Translations under genes and position numbers: made by a program | NCBI GenBank assembly: GCA_017473015.1 | Contig: JAFUNP010000028.1 | Location: forward strand, 31,396 to 95,395 | Source of the DNA: Oscillospiraceae bacterium | GTDB taxonomy: Bacteria > Bacillota > Clostridia > Oscillospirales > Ruminococcaceae | Direction of reading: 5' to 3' | DNA: 64,000 nt | Shown: positions 7,680 to 16,292 of the stretch, one piece after another | Layout: every line of letters starts with the position of its first letter | How positions within the stretch are numbered: the first letter of the stretch is position 1 | The notes under the pieces: model-generated | Databases searched by the model: none | What the model saw: only the letters and a program-made list of their open reading frames with translations | What the model was told of the DNA's origin: nothing

Positions 7680-8870
7680 ATGAAAAAGCTTAAAAGCCAC
7701 CTTTCCCGGCAGACAGCCAGCTACACTATTGCGCTGTGTGCGGCAGTAGTGCTGTTTATGGCACTGAGCAACCTGAGCGTGGTTGCATCTGTATGGGGAA
7801 AGATTATAGGGGTGCTTTCACCGTTTATCTATGCTTTTGCGGTGGCATTTATCCTCAACAGACCTATTATGCGGTTTGAAAGAAAGTTGCCGAAAAATTC
7901 CCGTAACAAAAGAGGTCTGGCAATACTGTGTGTATATACTCTGGGGGCTGTTACGCTCACTGTGCTGATTGGTGCAGTTATTCCGCAGCTGGGGCTGAGT
8001 ATTTCATACATTATCGATAACATGCCCGGTTTTTTTGTAAAAACCTATAACTATATAATAAAACTGTTAAATGAGTTTCACTGGAGCCGGCAGCTTATAG
8101 CCGAAATAGAAAAAATGTGGTCTGCAGTGATAAGCAAAATCACTCATTTTTCCTTGTCTGCGCTGTCAGGCATGGTGAATTTTTCACTTTCGCTGGGCAG
8201 TACCGCCATAAGTACGGTAATGGTTCTGATTATATCCGTATATATGCTGGCCGGCAAGGAAAAGCTGCTGTTTCAGTTCAAGAAGGCCACTTATGCATAT
8301 TTCAGCAGGGAAAACGCCGAAAGATTGGTGAATATTGCCCACCGTGCCAATTATATGTTTTCTGAATTTATCATCGGCAAACTGATAGACTCTGCACTTA
8401 TCGGCATACTGGCTTTTATAGGTATGCTGTTTATATATCCGCGGTATGCGGTGCTGATTGCGGTTATTGTAGGTGTTACAAATATGATTCCGTTTTTCGG
8501 CCCGTTTATAGGGGCTGTTCCATGCATATTCATTCTGCTGGTAGTCAGCCCGACAGCCGCCGTGATATTCTCAATATTTATTCTGGCACTGCAGCAGTTT
8601 GACGGCAATATTCTGGGGCCTAAAATACTGGGAGACTCGCTGGGATTATCGCCCATATGGGTGCTGGCGGGCATACTGGTGGGCAATGGGCTGTTCGGCC
8701 TGGCTGGTATGCTGATAGGTATACCAAGCTTTGCGCTGCTGTACAGCCTGGTGAGCGAAAATATACGCAGCAATCTGGAGGAAAAAGGGATAAAACCGGA
8801 CTACGACAGAAGCACGATTGATTTTGATAAGGCAGGCGAAAAAAACAATGCAAGTAAAGAGAAAAATTAA
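7680..8870 (+). CDS. AI-2E family transporter (YtvI/PerM type)
   Basis: 396-residue polytopic protein of the AI-2 exporter superfamily, with about eight transmembrane segments. Helix pairs lie at roughly 15-70, then a long middle segment, then the conserved C-terminal block with NMIPFFGPFIGAVP (about 263-276), the ILALQQFDGNILGPKILGDSLGLSP motif (about 301-325) and GLFGLAGMLIGIP. The C-terminal 40 residues are charged and cytoplasmic. GAGGT precedes the ATG. Members include AI-2 exporters, Na+/H+ antiporters and sporulation proteins, so the substrate is open. The downstream gene starts inside its 3' end. Confidence 0.85.
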   Translation: MKKLKSHLSRQTASYTIALCAAVVLFMALSNLSVVASVWGKIIGVLSPFIYAFAVAFILNRPIMRFERKLPKNSRNKRGLAILCVYTLGAVTLTVLIGAVIPQLGLSISYIIDNMPGFFVKTYNYIIKLLNEFHWSRQLIAEIEKMWSAVISKITHFSLSALSGMVNFSLSLGSTAISTVMVLIISVYMLAGKEKLLFQFKKATYAYFSRENAERLVNIAHRANYMFSEFIIGKLIDSALIGILAFIGMLFIYPRYAVLIAVIVGVTNMIPFFGPFIGAVPCIFILLVVSPTAAVIFSIFILALQQFDGNILGPKILGDSLGLSPIWVLAGILVGNGLFGLAGMLIGIPSFALLYSLVSENIRSNLEEKGIKPDYDRSTIDFDKAGEKNNASKEKN

Positions 8871-9324
8871 GAGATATGCCCTGGCACTGGTTATGCTGGT
8901 GCTGGCAGCCTATACCACAGTATTTATAAAAGATACAGTAGAGTCGATGAACCCGGAAAAGTCACTGCCGATTATCAGTGTTTCCGTAGGTTACACACCG
9001 CCTTATGTAGTGCGTGCCGGATACACATGGAGCTTTGGCAGCAAAACAGTGCGTTCACCTTATGTATCAGCCGCAGACACTCCGCTGATGGTTACAGACT
9101 GCTCACCCGGAGAAAACATAGTGATAAACTTTTCAGCGCCGTTTGAATTTGTCAGCCTGTATCAGACTACCGGTCTGGCCAACGAAGAGTTCAAACCTAT
9201 ATACAACTGGGTTACACCTACAGAAGAAGGCATCTATGTGTACAAAATAGAAGCTTACTTCGGCAAAGGAGATATTTCATATTATTTCGCCATACAAGTG
9301 AAAACAGACAATTTGATGTCATAA
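8848..9324 (+). CDS. Membrane-anchored extracytoplasmic hypothetical protein
   Basis: 158 residues from the ATG at 8848, overlapping the permease gene by 23 bases. A basic N-terminus and one hydrophobic segment (about 8-26) look like an uncleaved signal anchor. The rest is a beta-rich exported domain with a VSVGYTPPYVVRAGYTWSF repeat-like region and a C-terminal EEGIYVYKIEAYFGKGDISYYFAIQV that resembles an Ig-like sandwich. No enzyme motif is seen. Coupled to the permease by overlap, so probably functionally linked. Confidence 0.65.
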   Translation: MQVKRKIKRYALALVMLVLAAYTTVFIKDTVESMNPEKSLPIISVSVGYTPPYVVRAGYTWSFGSKTVRSPYVSAADTPLMVTDCSPGENIVINFSAPFEFVSLYQTTGLANEEFKPIYNWVTPTEEGIYVYKIEAYFGKGDISYYFAIQVKTDNLMS

Positions 9325-9332
9325 ACCAAAAT

Positions 9333-9355
9333 AAAGCACCCGCAAGGGTGCTTTT
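9333..9355. terminator. Bidirectional terminator
   Basis: AAAGCACCC-gcaa-GGGTGCTTT with T-rich flanks on both strands, between convergent genes ending at 9324 and 9366. Confidence 0.85.
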
Positions 9356-9365
9356 TATCGTGTTA

Positions 9366-9839
9366 TTAAATTTCTCTGTGGTAAAACAGCGGCTTTTCAT
9401 AGGACAAATCCAGAATGCCGTAACAGCTGAAAGGGTTGGACGAGGGCATCACGCTGCCGGGGTTAAACATATACAGCCCATCATAGTATTCATAATACTG
9501 ATGATGTGTGTGACCGTAAAGAGCAATATCCACCCCCATGTCCAGGCAGGCTTTGCGCAGTGGCAGCAAGCTCATTTTTACATAATAACCGTCGCCATGA
9601 CAGATAAGTACTTTGTAACCGTTTACGGTGATAATTTCCTTTGTGGAAACAGCTTTGTTCACATCGCAATTGCCAGCCACAGCGATTATATTGTAATCAG
9701 GATGGGAGGCTTTGAATGTGAGCACATCGTTCAGACCGTCACCAAGAAATATGATGTTTTTTATATCCTCTTCTTTTTCGGTGATACGGCTGAGGTAATT
9801 TTTATGTCCGTGTATATCGCTTAAAACAAGATATCTCAT
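9366..9839 (-). CDS. YfcE/MJ0936-type metallophosphoesterase
   Basis: 157-residue calcineurin-like phosphodiesterase. Metal-binding motifs are in order: SDIHGH near the N-terminus, FLGDGLND (about 31-38), VAGNCD (about 56-61), CHGD (about 82-85) and LYGHTHHQ (about 106-113). YfcE-type enzymes hydrolyse phosphodiesters with Mn2+, but the natural substrate is generally unknown. The start at 9839 has AGAGG 5 bases upstream, inside the end of rsmI. Last gene of the trmN6-rsmI-yfcE operon. Confidence 0.87.
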   Translation of the reverse strand: MRYLVLSDIHGHKNYLSRITEKEEDIKNIIFLGDGLNDVLTFKASHPDYNIIAVAGNCDVNKAVSTKEIITVNGYKVLICHGDGYYVKMSLLPLRKACLDMGVDIALYGHTHHQYYEYYDGLYMFNPGSVMPSSNPFSCYGILDLSYEKPLFYHREI

Positions 9840-9850
9840 AAAAACCTCTG

Positions 9851-10693
9851 TCAATTTTCTTTGGCAGCCTGGGCGGCTTTGTAAACTTCACTTTTTGAAA
9901 ACGCCGTGCCTGCGGCTGCTTTTTTTGCGGCCTCGCTAAGGGAAATATTATTTTCTGCCATCAGCTTGAGACATTTTTCCACCACATCTTCAATGGTTTC
10001 AGACTGCTGCACAGGTGCGGTATAGCCTTCCAGTACCAGACAGAATTCTCCCTTTGGCGGATTTTCTGTGTAATATTCCAGAGCATCGCCAGTGGTGGTC
10101 AGGCGGATTTCCTCATGGAGCTTGGTCAGCTCACGGGCGATGGTCAGTTTTCTGTCCGGACCAAAGTATTCCACAAAATCTGTGAGAGTGTTCAGCAGTT
10201 TGTGTGGCGCTTCGTAAAAAATCATGGTGCGTTTTTCCTGGCGGAGACTGTCCAGGTGTTCCCTTCTCTGCTTTTTCACAGTGGAAACAAAGCCTTCAAA
10301 GCAGAAGCGGCCTGTATCCTGACCGCTGACACACAGGGCTGTGATTACGGCACTGGGGCCAGGTACCGGCACCAGTGTAATGCCTGCGGCATGGGCCTGT
10401 TTTACCAGGATTTCGCCCGGGTCAGAGATACAAGGTGTGCCGGCATCAGAACATACGGCACAGGTTTCACCCTCCAGCACACGCTGGATTATATAGTCGC
10501 CTTTCCGGCGCAGATTATGCTCATAATAGCTTACCAGCGGTTTTCTGATACCGAAATGATTCAGCAGTTTTACGCTTACACGGGTGTCTTCCGCTGCGAT
10601 AAAATCAGCTTCTTCAAAAGCCTGTTTCATTCGCGGTGTCAGGTCGCTGAGATTGCCGATAGGTGTGGCAACCACATAAATTTTGCCTGCCAT
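9851..10693 (-). CDS. rsmI: 16S rRNA (cytidine-1402-2'-O)-methyltransferase RsmI
   Basis: 280 residues, usual family length. A tetrapyrrole-methylase-fold enzyme using SAM. The N-terminal VATPIGNLSDLTPR (about 7-20), AAEDTR (about 33-38), CSDAGTPCISDPG (about 85-97) and VPGPSA (about 113-118) are diagnostic for RsmI/YraL. It methylates the 2'-hydroxyl of C1402 in the decoding centre. It lies between a TrmN6-like methyltransferase and the phosphodiesterase gene in one operon. A standard neighbourhood in Firmicutes. Confidence 0.95.
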   Translation of the reverse strand: MAGKIYVVATPIGNLSDLTPRMKQAFEEADFIAAEDTRVSVKLLNHFGIRKPLVSYYEHNLRRKGDYIIQRVLEGETCAVCSDAGTPCISDPGEILVKQAHAAGITLVPVPGPSAVITALCVSGQDTGRFCFEGFVSTVKKQRREHLDSLRQEKRTMIFYEAPHKLLNTLTDFVEYFGPDRKLTIARELTKLHEEIRLTTTGDALEYYTENPPKGEFCLVLEGYTAPVQQSETIEDVVEKCLKLMAENNISLSEAAKKAAAGTAFSKSEVYKAAQAAKEN

Positions 10694-10739
10694 ATTCTCT
10701 CCTTTTATAATATACTATATGTAATATTTTAATCAAAAA

Positions 10740-11441
10740 TTAAATTTTGTTATAAATTTTCAACACTTCGTCACTGAAACCGCCCGACTCATTTTCCATA
10801 ATCAGGTCTGGCATAACAGTCAGGGACCGGCCGCCATTTTTTCTGCCATCAACCAGCACCAGCCACGGGTGGGGGCTGTCTTTGCGCTGGCGCACAAAAC
10901 GGACAACCTTTGGCTCGATACGGTTGCTTTTCATGGCATAAATCACTGTGGCCAGCCGCTGTGGGCGCTGGCAGATACACAGCTTGCCATTATCCTTCAG
11001 CAGTCGGTATGCTGCGGCAGCCACATCGTCATCAGTAAGTGTCAACTGGTGGCGGAAAGAGGCTTTTTTCTCATCATCCTTTGGTTTGCCTGCTGTAAAA
11101 TAAGGTGGATTGCAGGTGATAACATCAAACTGCATATCTGTTTTCCAGCTGCGGATGTCCCGGTTGACAGCCTGTATATTCTCCAGACCATTCAGGCGGA
11201 TGCTTTCATTCAGCAGGGCTGTGCCGTCAGCATCTATTTCCAATGCCACAGCCATGGCCTTGTGACCGCGGTCTTTCCAGCGCAGAGGAATAATACCGCA
11301 ACCGGAGCCTATATCCAGCGCTGTCTGTGCATATTTTACACCGCAGAAGTCAGACAGCAGAAAAGCGTCAGTACCAAAGCGGTGGGTTTTGTTTATGCAC
11401 ACCTGTGTGCCGTGTGCCAGAGTTTCAACTGTGTAGTCCAT
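10740..11441 (-). CDS. trmN6: tRNA1(Val) A37 N6-methyltransferase-like protein
   Basis: 233 residues, class I SAM-dependent methyltransferase of the YfiC/TrmN6 type. SAM motif I is LDIGSGCGIIPL (about 43-54). The N6-adenine motif NPPYF is present (about 110-114). The N-terminal THRFGTDAFLLSDF (about 20-33) is the family signature. It is first in the operon with rsmI, consistent with an RNA-modification function. A 9-bp hairpin lies just upstream. The exact target tRNA is inferred from family membership. Confidence 0.82.
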   Translation of the reverse strand: MDYTVETLAHGTQVCINKTHRFGTDAFLLSDFCGVKYAQTALDIGSGCGIIPLRWKDRGHKAMAVALEIDADGTALLNESIRLNGLENIQAVNRDIRSWKTDMQFDVITCNPPYFTAGKPKDDEKKASFRHQLTLTDDDVAAAAYRLLKDNGKLCICQRPQRLATVIYAMKSNRIEPKVVRFVRQRKDSPHPWLVLVDGRKNGGRSLTVMPDLIMENESGGFSDEVLKIYNKI

Positions 11442-11462
11442 AGCATGCTCCGTAATTAAAAG

Positions 11463-11494
11463 TCAATGGCACGACCTGCAGACCATGCCATTGA
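11463..11494 (-). terminator. Hairpin terminator after the glycoside-hydrolase gene
   Basis: The 9-bp stem TCAATGGCA/TGCCATTGA is followed on the minus strand by CTTTTAATT. It separates the rpe-rnf-like operon from trmN6. Confidence 0.55.
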
Positions 11495-11516
11495 ATAATA
11501 TTGTTATAAATTACCA

Positions 11517-12659
11517 TCAGGATACAAAGTAACTGCCCAGAGTTTCTGTTTCGGCAGTGTTCACATTGTCTGTAAGCCACAGGGTGATTTCTCCGATACC
11601 ATCCTGATTTTCAGCTGTTGTGAGTGCAGCAGTGGCTGCCGCCACATCAATATCACCGCCGCTGGCTGTAATAATCATATTTTCAGCACCCAGCTGATAA
11701 GGATGAACAATATACTGCTCATAAGAGCCGTCCTCCACAACAGCAGAATATTCAAACTGCCATGTGCTGTAGCCGCCTTTTGCTGAGATTTTGGCTTTCA
11801 GAGTGCCGATGAGGCTCTGCATATTAGCCAACACCTGCTGTGTGGTAGCGCCAAAGTCGCGTTTGTCCAGGCTGTAGCCGGTAGGTGTGGAGAACCCGGC
11901 ATAAATTATCTCGTTTACACCCATGGACAGCATTTCATCTGTCAGAGCTATGATATAGTCCTGCATCAGCTTGCTGGCAGGGTTTGCCCAGGACTTCCCG
12001 CCCAGCGCCGCACTGGTATCCAGCCAGCGTGTGTCGGTACCCCGGTACATAACAGCGGTAGAGCGTTCTACAGTGGAAACCATTTTGTCCATGAAAGTGT
12101 ATATGCGTGCCACAGGTGTAATATTCTCAGCTTTCAGCTTTGCAACCAGTTCCGGAATATCAACCTGCACCTCTGCAGGCAGCTTTGAAGCATACCGGTG
12201 GGCAGATGCATAGTGTACATAACCATCAGGATTTTTTGCATCAAACACCAGATGTGTGGCGCCTTTAGCCTTCATTGTGTTTATCACTCCCGCAATGCCG
12301 TCATCGGTAGACAGGGCAGCAACATTGGCGTAGTAATAAACTCTGTTTTTTGCTTCAGTCACAGGCGGAATGGCCGGCTGAGCAGCATCAGATGAGTCAG
12401 TCTGTGCATTGCCTGTGTTTTCTTCAACCATACTGCTGGCCGGCTGGGAAACAACCGTATTTTGTGAAGATGAATCATCTTCACCGCCGCCTGAAATAAG
12501 GTTCAGCAGCGGTTTGCCCAGCATAAAGCCCAGAGCCACAACCAGCACCGCCGCAAGGATAAAAGGAACAAATCTTTTTACGGCAGCTACGCTCTGTGTG
12601 GAAGAGCCCATGCTGTTTTTATGTCTTTTAATTTTTACCGGTTTGGTATTTCTTGCCAT
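11517..12659 (-). CDS. Membrane-anchored putative glycoside hydrolase (DUF4015-like)
   Basis: 380 residues from the ATG at 12659, which has AAAGGAG 7 bases upstream. A basic N-terminus is followed by one hydrophobic helix (about 30-48), a Ser/Gln/Pro-rich linker (about 60-100), and a TIM-barrel-like domain from about residue 108 (VYYYANVAALS...GVINTMKAKGATHLVFDAKNPDGYVHY). The KAKGATHLVFDAK, VARIYTFMDK and WLDTS blocks match the putative glycosyl hydrolase family DUF4015. It should sit outside the membrane and act on cell-wall or surface glycan. The substrate is unknown. It is the last gene behind the three rnf-like genes, 13 bases after rnfA-like. Confidence 0.7.
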   Translation of the reverse strand: MARNTKPVKIKRHKNSMGSSTQSVAAVKRFVPFILAAVLVVALGFMLGKPLLNLISGGGEDDSSSQNTVVSQPASSMVEENTGNAQTDSSDAAQPAIPPVTEAKNRVYYYANVAALSTDDGIAGVINTMKAKGATHLVFDAKNPDGYVHYASAHRYASKLPAEVQVDIPELVAKLKAENITPVARIYTFMDKMVSTVERSTAVMYRGTDTRWLDTSAALGGKSWANPASKLMQDYIIALTDEMLSMGVNEIIYAGFSTPTGYSLDKRDFGATTQQVLANMQSLIGTLKAKISAKGGYSTWQFEYSAVVEDGSYEQYIVHPYQLGAENMIITASGGDIDVAAATAALTTAENQDGIGEITLWLTDNVNTAETETLGSYFVS

Positions 12660-12672
12660 ATAAAACTCCTTT

Positions 12673-13296
12673 TTACAGTGCCATAGAATTGCCTGTAAGA
12701 CCATAAATAGCCAGAGCAAGCACTGAAATATAAATGAGTGTAACAGGCAGGCCCTGGAAGTTCTGCGGTACCAGGTCGTGACGGATTTTTCTGTCACCTT
12801 CACTGATAAGCAGCATTGCCAGGAAATAGCCCAGACTGCTGCCCAGTGCAAAACCTATAGTCTCAATCAGATTGAAACCACGGCCGGCAGACAGAATGAT
12901 TGTGCCTACGATGGCACTGTTTATGCTGGCGCCTGTAAGGGAGTAAATGATTTTTTTGAAAATTTTCCGGTCAATAGCAGCACCCAGAATAAACACAACC
13001 AGGATATATGTCACTGCACAGCAGATAACAATAACAACCGGAGTGATAAATCTGGAGTATGCCGCCAGAGCAGAGTTCTGAATCAGCGGCAGGATAAAGT
13101 AAACCAGCACGCTGTTTATCAGCTGGAAGCCTGTGAGGGAAGCACAGAAATACAGTGTATCCTTGCGTGGGTCGCGTATCATACGCAGACCGTTGGAAAG
13201 TCCAAGACCACGGGTAAAGATAACATTCTGTGCGCCGATAGCCAGCACTACATAGTTGAAAAAAGTGATAATGGCGTTAACCATAGTATTACTCAT
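12673..13296 (-). CDS. RnfA-like membrane protein lacking the iron-sulfur cysteines
   Basis: 207 residues, six predicted transmembrane helices, homologous along its length to RnfA/RsxA (NqrE) of the Rnf/Nqr electron-transfer complexes: a first-helix motif ending in RGLGLSNGL, then GASINSAIVG, then GLPVTLIYISVLALAIYGLTG. In canonical RnfA the motifs are GLCP and TNC, and their cysteines, with those of RnfE, bind a membrane [2Fe-2S] cluster. Here both positions are serine (about S34 and S127). The gene overlaps the rnfE-like gene by 8 bases. It may no longer carry electrons, or may serve a variant complex. Confidence 0.8.
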   Translation of the reverse strand: MSNTMVNAIITFFNYVVLAIGAQNVIFTRGLGLSNGLRMIRDPRKDTLYFCASLTGFQLINSVLVYFILPLIQNSALAAYSRFITPVVIVICCAVTYILVVFILGAAIDRKIFKKIIYSLTGASINSAIVGTIILSAGRGFNLIETIGFALGSSLGYFLAMLLISEGDRKIRHDLVPQNFQGLPVTLIYISVLALAIYGLTGNSMAL

Positions 13297-13942
13297 GTGC
13301 CGCTACCTCTCTTTCCAGTCTGTCGTGATAGCTGCCGATACACATTTTCCACAGGGCACTGATAATGCCGATAATAAGGAAACCGCCGAAGCTGTGCTGA
13401 GCCATAGGCAACAGGCTGACTTTCATAATCTGCACACCGCCTATTGTACCGGCTGCCAGCAGCTCTCTAACGGTGCCAAGCAGGAGACAGGCAACCACAA
13501 AGCCACCGGTGTTGCGCAGACCGTTTATAATCGAATATTTGAATGATTCTTTTCTTGTTTTTTCAAAGTTTTTTACAATCAGCGGGTCCACTACCAGTAT
13601 AGGCAGATAAACGCCCAGTGAAAAGGCGGTGGTACCCATCATTCTGTACATAAGATAATATGCAAAGCCGAAAACAACAGCTGATGTCAGCGGATAGTAA
13701 AATGTTTTCAGCGGAACACTCATTTTGCGTGTGATAAGTGATGTGATAACACGGGTCGGTGTCAGCATAAGCACAACTGCAATGGAAAGAATTATGCTGT
13801 TTTTCAGGCTGGTGGCAGCAATCGCCAGAGGCGCCAGCGCCAGACCTTTTATAAACACCGGGTTGGAAAGAGTGATTTTTCTCTTTCTTACAGTATTGTC
13901 CCAATTCAGGAGTTCATCACGGATTTTTTCTCTTTTATCCAT
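13289..13942 (-). CDS. RnfE-like membrane protein lacking the iron-sulfur cysteines
   Basis: 217 residues, six predicted transmembrane helices, related to RnfE/RsxE (NqrD). The NPVFIKGLALAPLAIAAT segment (about 27-44) corresponds to the canonical NxALVQLLGLCPLLAVT, and LPILVVDPLIV (about 113-123) to LPLIVTNCIV. The cluster cysteines are replaced by Ala (about 37) and Pro (about 120). LLGTVRELL (about 160) is the usual RnfE GxxRE region. Its start overlaps the stop of rnfD-like by one base and its end overlaps rnfA-like, so the three are translationally coupled. Confidence 0.78.
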   Translation of the reverse strand: MDKREKIRDELLNWDNTVRKRKITLSNPVFIKGLALAPLAIAATSLKNSIILSIAVVLMLTPTRVITSLITRKMSVPLKTFYYPLTSAVVFGFAYYLMYRMMGTTAFSLGVYLPILVVDPLIVKNFEKTRKESFKYSIINGLRNTGGFVVACLLLGTVRELLAAGTIGGVQIMKVSLLPMAQHSFGGFLIIGIISALWKMCIGSYHDRLEREVAAHE

Positions 13943-15315
13943 TACTTGTCCTCCTTATTGTATTTTTCTTCAAAAGCCTTCAGAGCCTCATTCACATCGA
14001 TGGACAGAGTGGAAAATTCCACCTGGTCCAGATTGTCTTCCGCGCGGCTAATCATGGTGATTGTGGAGCCTACGCCGCCCTTTTTAGGCTGTTTAGGTTC
14101 TTTTTTAGACTGTGCAGATTTTTTCTCTGTGGATTTTGGCTGTTTTGTATTTGGTTTTTCGCCCTCTGCCCTGTACACTTTTTTACCTTCTGTTTTGTCA
14201 GCGGTGTGGGCTTCCTTTTTCTTTTCAGAAGCAGGTTTTTTAGGCTGTGCAGATTTTTCTGCAGTTTTTTCAACTGGCCTTTCTGCCGGTTTTTCCACAG
14301 CTTTTTTCACTGTCTTTTTAGCAGGCTGTGGTTTTTCTGTTTTCTGTGCCGAGGTGCCTTTTTCCTGTTCAGCGTGTTTTTCTTCTGTGGCATCACCGTC
14401 TTCTGCAAACAGTCTGTCCCAGAAGCCCTCGGTGGCATTTACCAGCAGCAGAGCAAAGCAGCCGCCTGTTTCAAAGCTGCCGTAATATCTGAACAGCATT
14501 GTCAGCACACCGCACAGCACGCCAAAAACAATTTTTGCTTTAGGGTTTTTAGGTGTAGTAGCAGGCTCATTGAGCATAAACACCGCATAGAAAACAATCG
14601 CACTGCTGAGAAGCTCAAATTTCAGACTGTCAACACGGGATATTCCATAAATACGAGGAAATACCCGGGCGATAACAGCACAGGTAGCCAGGAAAGTTAC
14701 CGGAATATGCCAGGTAATTCTTCTGGTAACCAGCAGATATACTGCTACAGCCAGAATAATGATAATAAAAGACGAACCTAATGCACCTGCGTGGTTACCC
14801 AGCAGGAGGTTGAGCATAGAAATATATGGCAGGCCGCCGTTTTTAATCCGGGTAGCGCCGGACACAGCCGTCTGAGCCGCACCGGTCCAGAAATTAACCT
14901 CTGTAAAAGGTTTTACCGCACGGAAAACCTCGTTGGGCCAGTTTACCGCAGCCATACACATGGCCAGGGCAGCCAGACTGAAAGGATAGGCGTCTTTACC
15001 GCCGAAGGCATGCTTGCCCACAAGAATGGTAACTGCCACAGTCATAACCACTACATACAGCGGTATGGACACAGGCAGCATCATACAGAAGGTCAGGGCA
15101 GCTACAGTGCTGCTTTTGTCTCCTGTATCAATTTCCTGTTTTCTGAGCACCGCCATAGCTACGTCTACTATTCTGGCGGTTACAAAGGCCGTGCCGCAGA
15201 TAAGCAGTACACGGGATGAGTATATAACACAGGCACAGACGATAAGTGGCAGCAGGGCCAGCATCATATCATCATAATGACTGTCGTTCAAGTGTCTTTT
15301 GCTGATGGAACTCAT
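13942..15315 (-). CDS. RnfD-like flavinylated membrane protein with long charged tail
   Basis: 457 residues. The first 300 are RnfD/RsxD (NqrB)-like with about nine hydrophobic helices. TAVSGATRI (about 149-157) contains the S/T-G-A-T motif to which ApbE attaches FMN on threonine. From about 305 a Lys/Glu/Pro/Ala-rich, low-complexity tail of about 150 residues ends in a short globular-looking segment (ISRAEDNLDQVEFSTLSIDVNEALKAFEEKY). Ordinary RnfD is about 320-350 residues without such a tail. It follows rpe by 15 bases and is coupled to rnfE-like. RnfB, RnfC and RnfG are absent in the window. Confidence 0.8.
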   Translation of the reverse strand: MSSISKRHLNDSHYDDMMLALLPLIVCACVIYSSRVLLICGTAFVTARIVDVAMAVLRKQEIDTGDKSSTVAALTFCMMLPVSIPLYVVVMTVAVTILVGKHAFGGKDAYPFSLAALAMCMAAVNWPNEVFRAVKPFTEVNFWTGAAQTAVSGATRIKNGGLPYISMLNLLLGNHAGALGSSFIIIILAVAVYLLVTRRITWHIPVTFLATCAVIARVFPRIYGISRVDSLKFELLSSAIVFYAVFMLNEPATTPKNPKAKIVFGVLCGVLTMLFRYYGSFETGGCFALLLVNATEGFWDRLFAEDGDATEEKHAEQEKGTSAQKTEKPQPAKKTVKKAVEKPAERPVEKTAEKSAQPKKPASEKKKEAHTADKTEGKKVYRAEGEKPNTKQPKSTEKKSAQSKKEPKQPKKGGVGSTITMISRAEDNLDQVEFSTLSIDVNEALKAFEEKYNKEDK

Positions 15316-15330
15316 TTATTAATCTCTTTC

Positions 15331-15981
15331 TTATGCCTTTAATTTGGAAATAGCGTCAGCCACATCTTCTGCGCCGAATACATAGCTGCCTGCAACCAGT
15401 ACATTGGCGCCGGCCAGACGACACATTGCGCCTGTCTGTTCATTGATACCGCCGTCAACCTCAATCATCAGGTTGTCCAGACCCATTTCTTTTGCCTTGC
15501 CGTGAATGCGTGCGATTTTGTCAACTGCAACTGGCATAAATTTCTGACCGCCGAAACCAGGCTCTACGCTCATAACCAGCACCAGGTCAACTTTGTCCAG
15601 ATAAGGATAAACTTCGGCCGATGGTGTGCCCGGTTTGATAACAATACCCGCCTGTTTGCCGCAGGCTTTGATGATGTTGATAGTTTCCATAACATCGCTG
15701 TCGCTTTCCAGATGGAAAGAAACCAGGTCGGCACCTGCATCACAGAATGCTTTGGCATACAGATGAGGTTTGTCAATCATAAGATGAACATCAAAAAATG
15801 CGTCGGAAGCTTTGCGCAGAGATTTTACCACCGGCAGACCCAGGGAAATATTCGGCACAAAAGAACCGTCCATAACATCGATGTGGAGCATGTCAGCACC
15901 TGCATCCATTACTTTTTTACAGTCCTGAGCCAGATATGCAAAATCAGCTGATAAAATTGATGGAGAAACCTTTGTTTTCAT
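15331..15981 (-). CDS. rpe: Ribulose-phosphate 3-epimerase
   Basis: 216 residues, TIM-barrel enzyme interconverting D-ribulose 5-phosphate and D-xylulose 5-phosphate in the pentose phosphate pathway. All family motifs are visible: SPSILSADFAYL at the N-terminus, HIDVMDGSFVPNI (about 34-46), DVHLMI (about 64-69), VMSVEPGFGGQ (about 135-145) and EVDGGI (about 174-179). These contain the metal-binding His and Asp residues. It is the first gene of the unit that continues into the rnf-like genes, an arrangement with no obvious pathway logic. Confidence 0.95.
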   Translation of the reverse strand: MKTKVSPSILSADFAYLAQDCKKVMDAGADMLHIDVMDGSFVPNISLGLPVVKSLRKASDAFFDVHLMIDKPHLYAKAFCDAGADLVSFHLESDSDVMETINIIKACGKQAGIVIKPGTPSAEVYPYLDKVDLVLVMSVEPGFGGQKFMPVAVDKIARIHGKAKEMGLDNLMIEVDGGINEQTGAMCRLAGANVLVAGSYVFGAEDVADAISKLKA

Positions 15982-16241
15982 AATATATGTACCTCACTGT
16001 AGTGTTATTTGAATATAGACGCTATTATAGATTTTACTCTAATAATTTATTATACATATTCTTATGGTAAAAATCAATTTAATGGGCAAAAATTTACAAT
16101 ATATCAATAAATTTCACACATAGGCAGAAAACAGGTATTTATGGAGGATATGTAGATTTGTTGCCAGTTGTAGGTACGGGCAAATACAACCAGAAAGCGG
16201 ATTTGCACTGCCAGGCAGAACCGGATAATTTCTGTCATTAC

Positions 16242-16274
16242 AAAAAAATCCCCTCTCCAAAAGGAAAGGGGATT
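16242..16274 (-). terminator. Terminator of ispH-rpsA
   Basis: On the minus strand AATCCCCTTTCC pairs with GGAGAGGGGATT (one mismatch) and is followed by T7. Confidence 0.85.
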
Positions 16275-16292
16275 GATTTTGAAAATCAAAGA

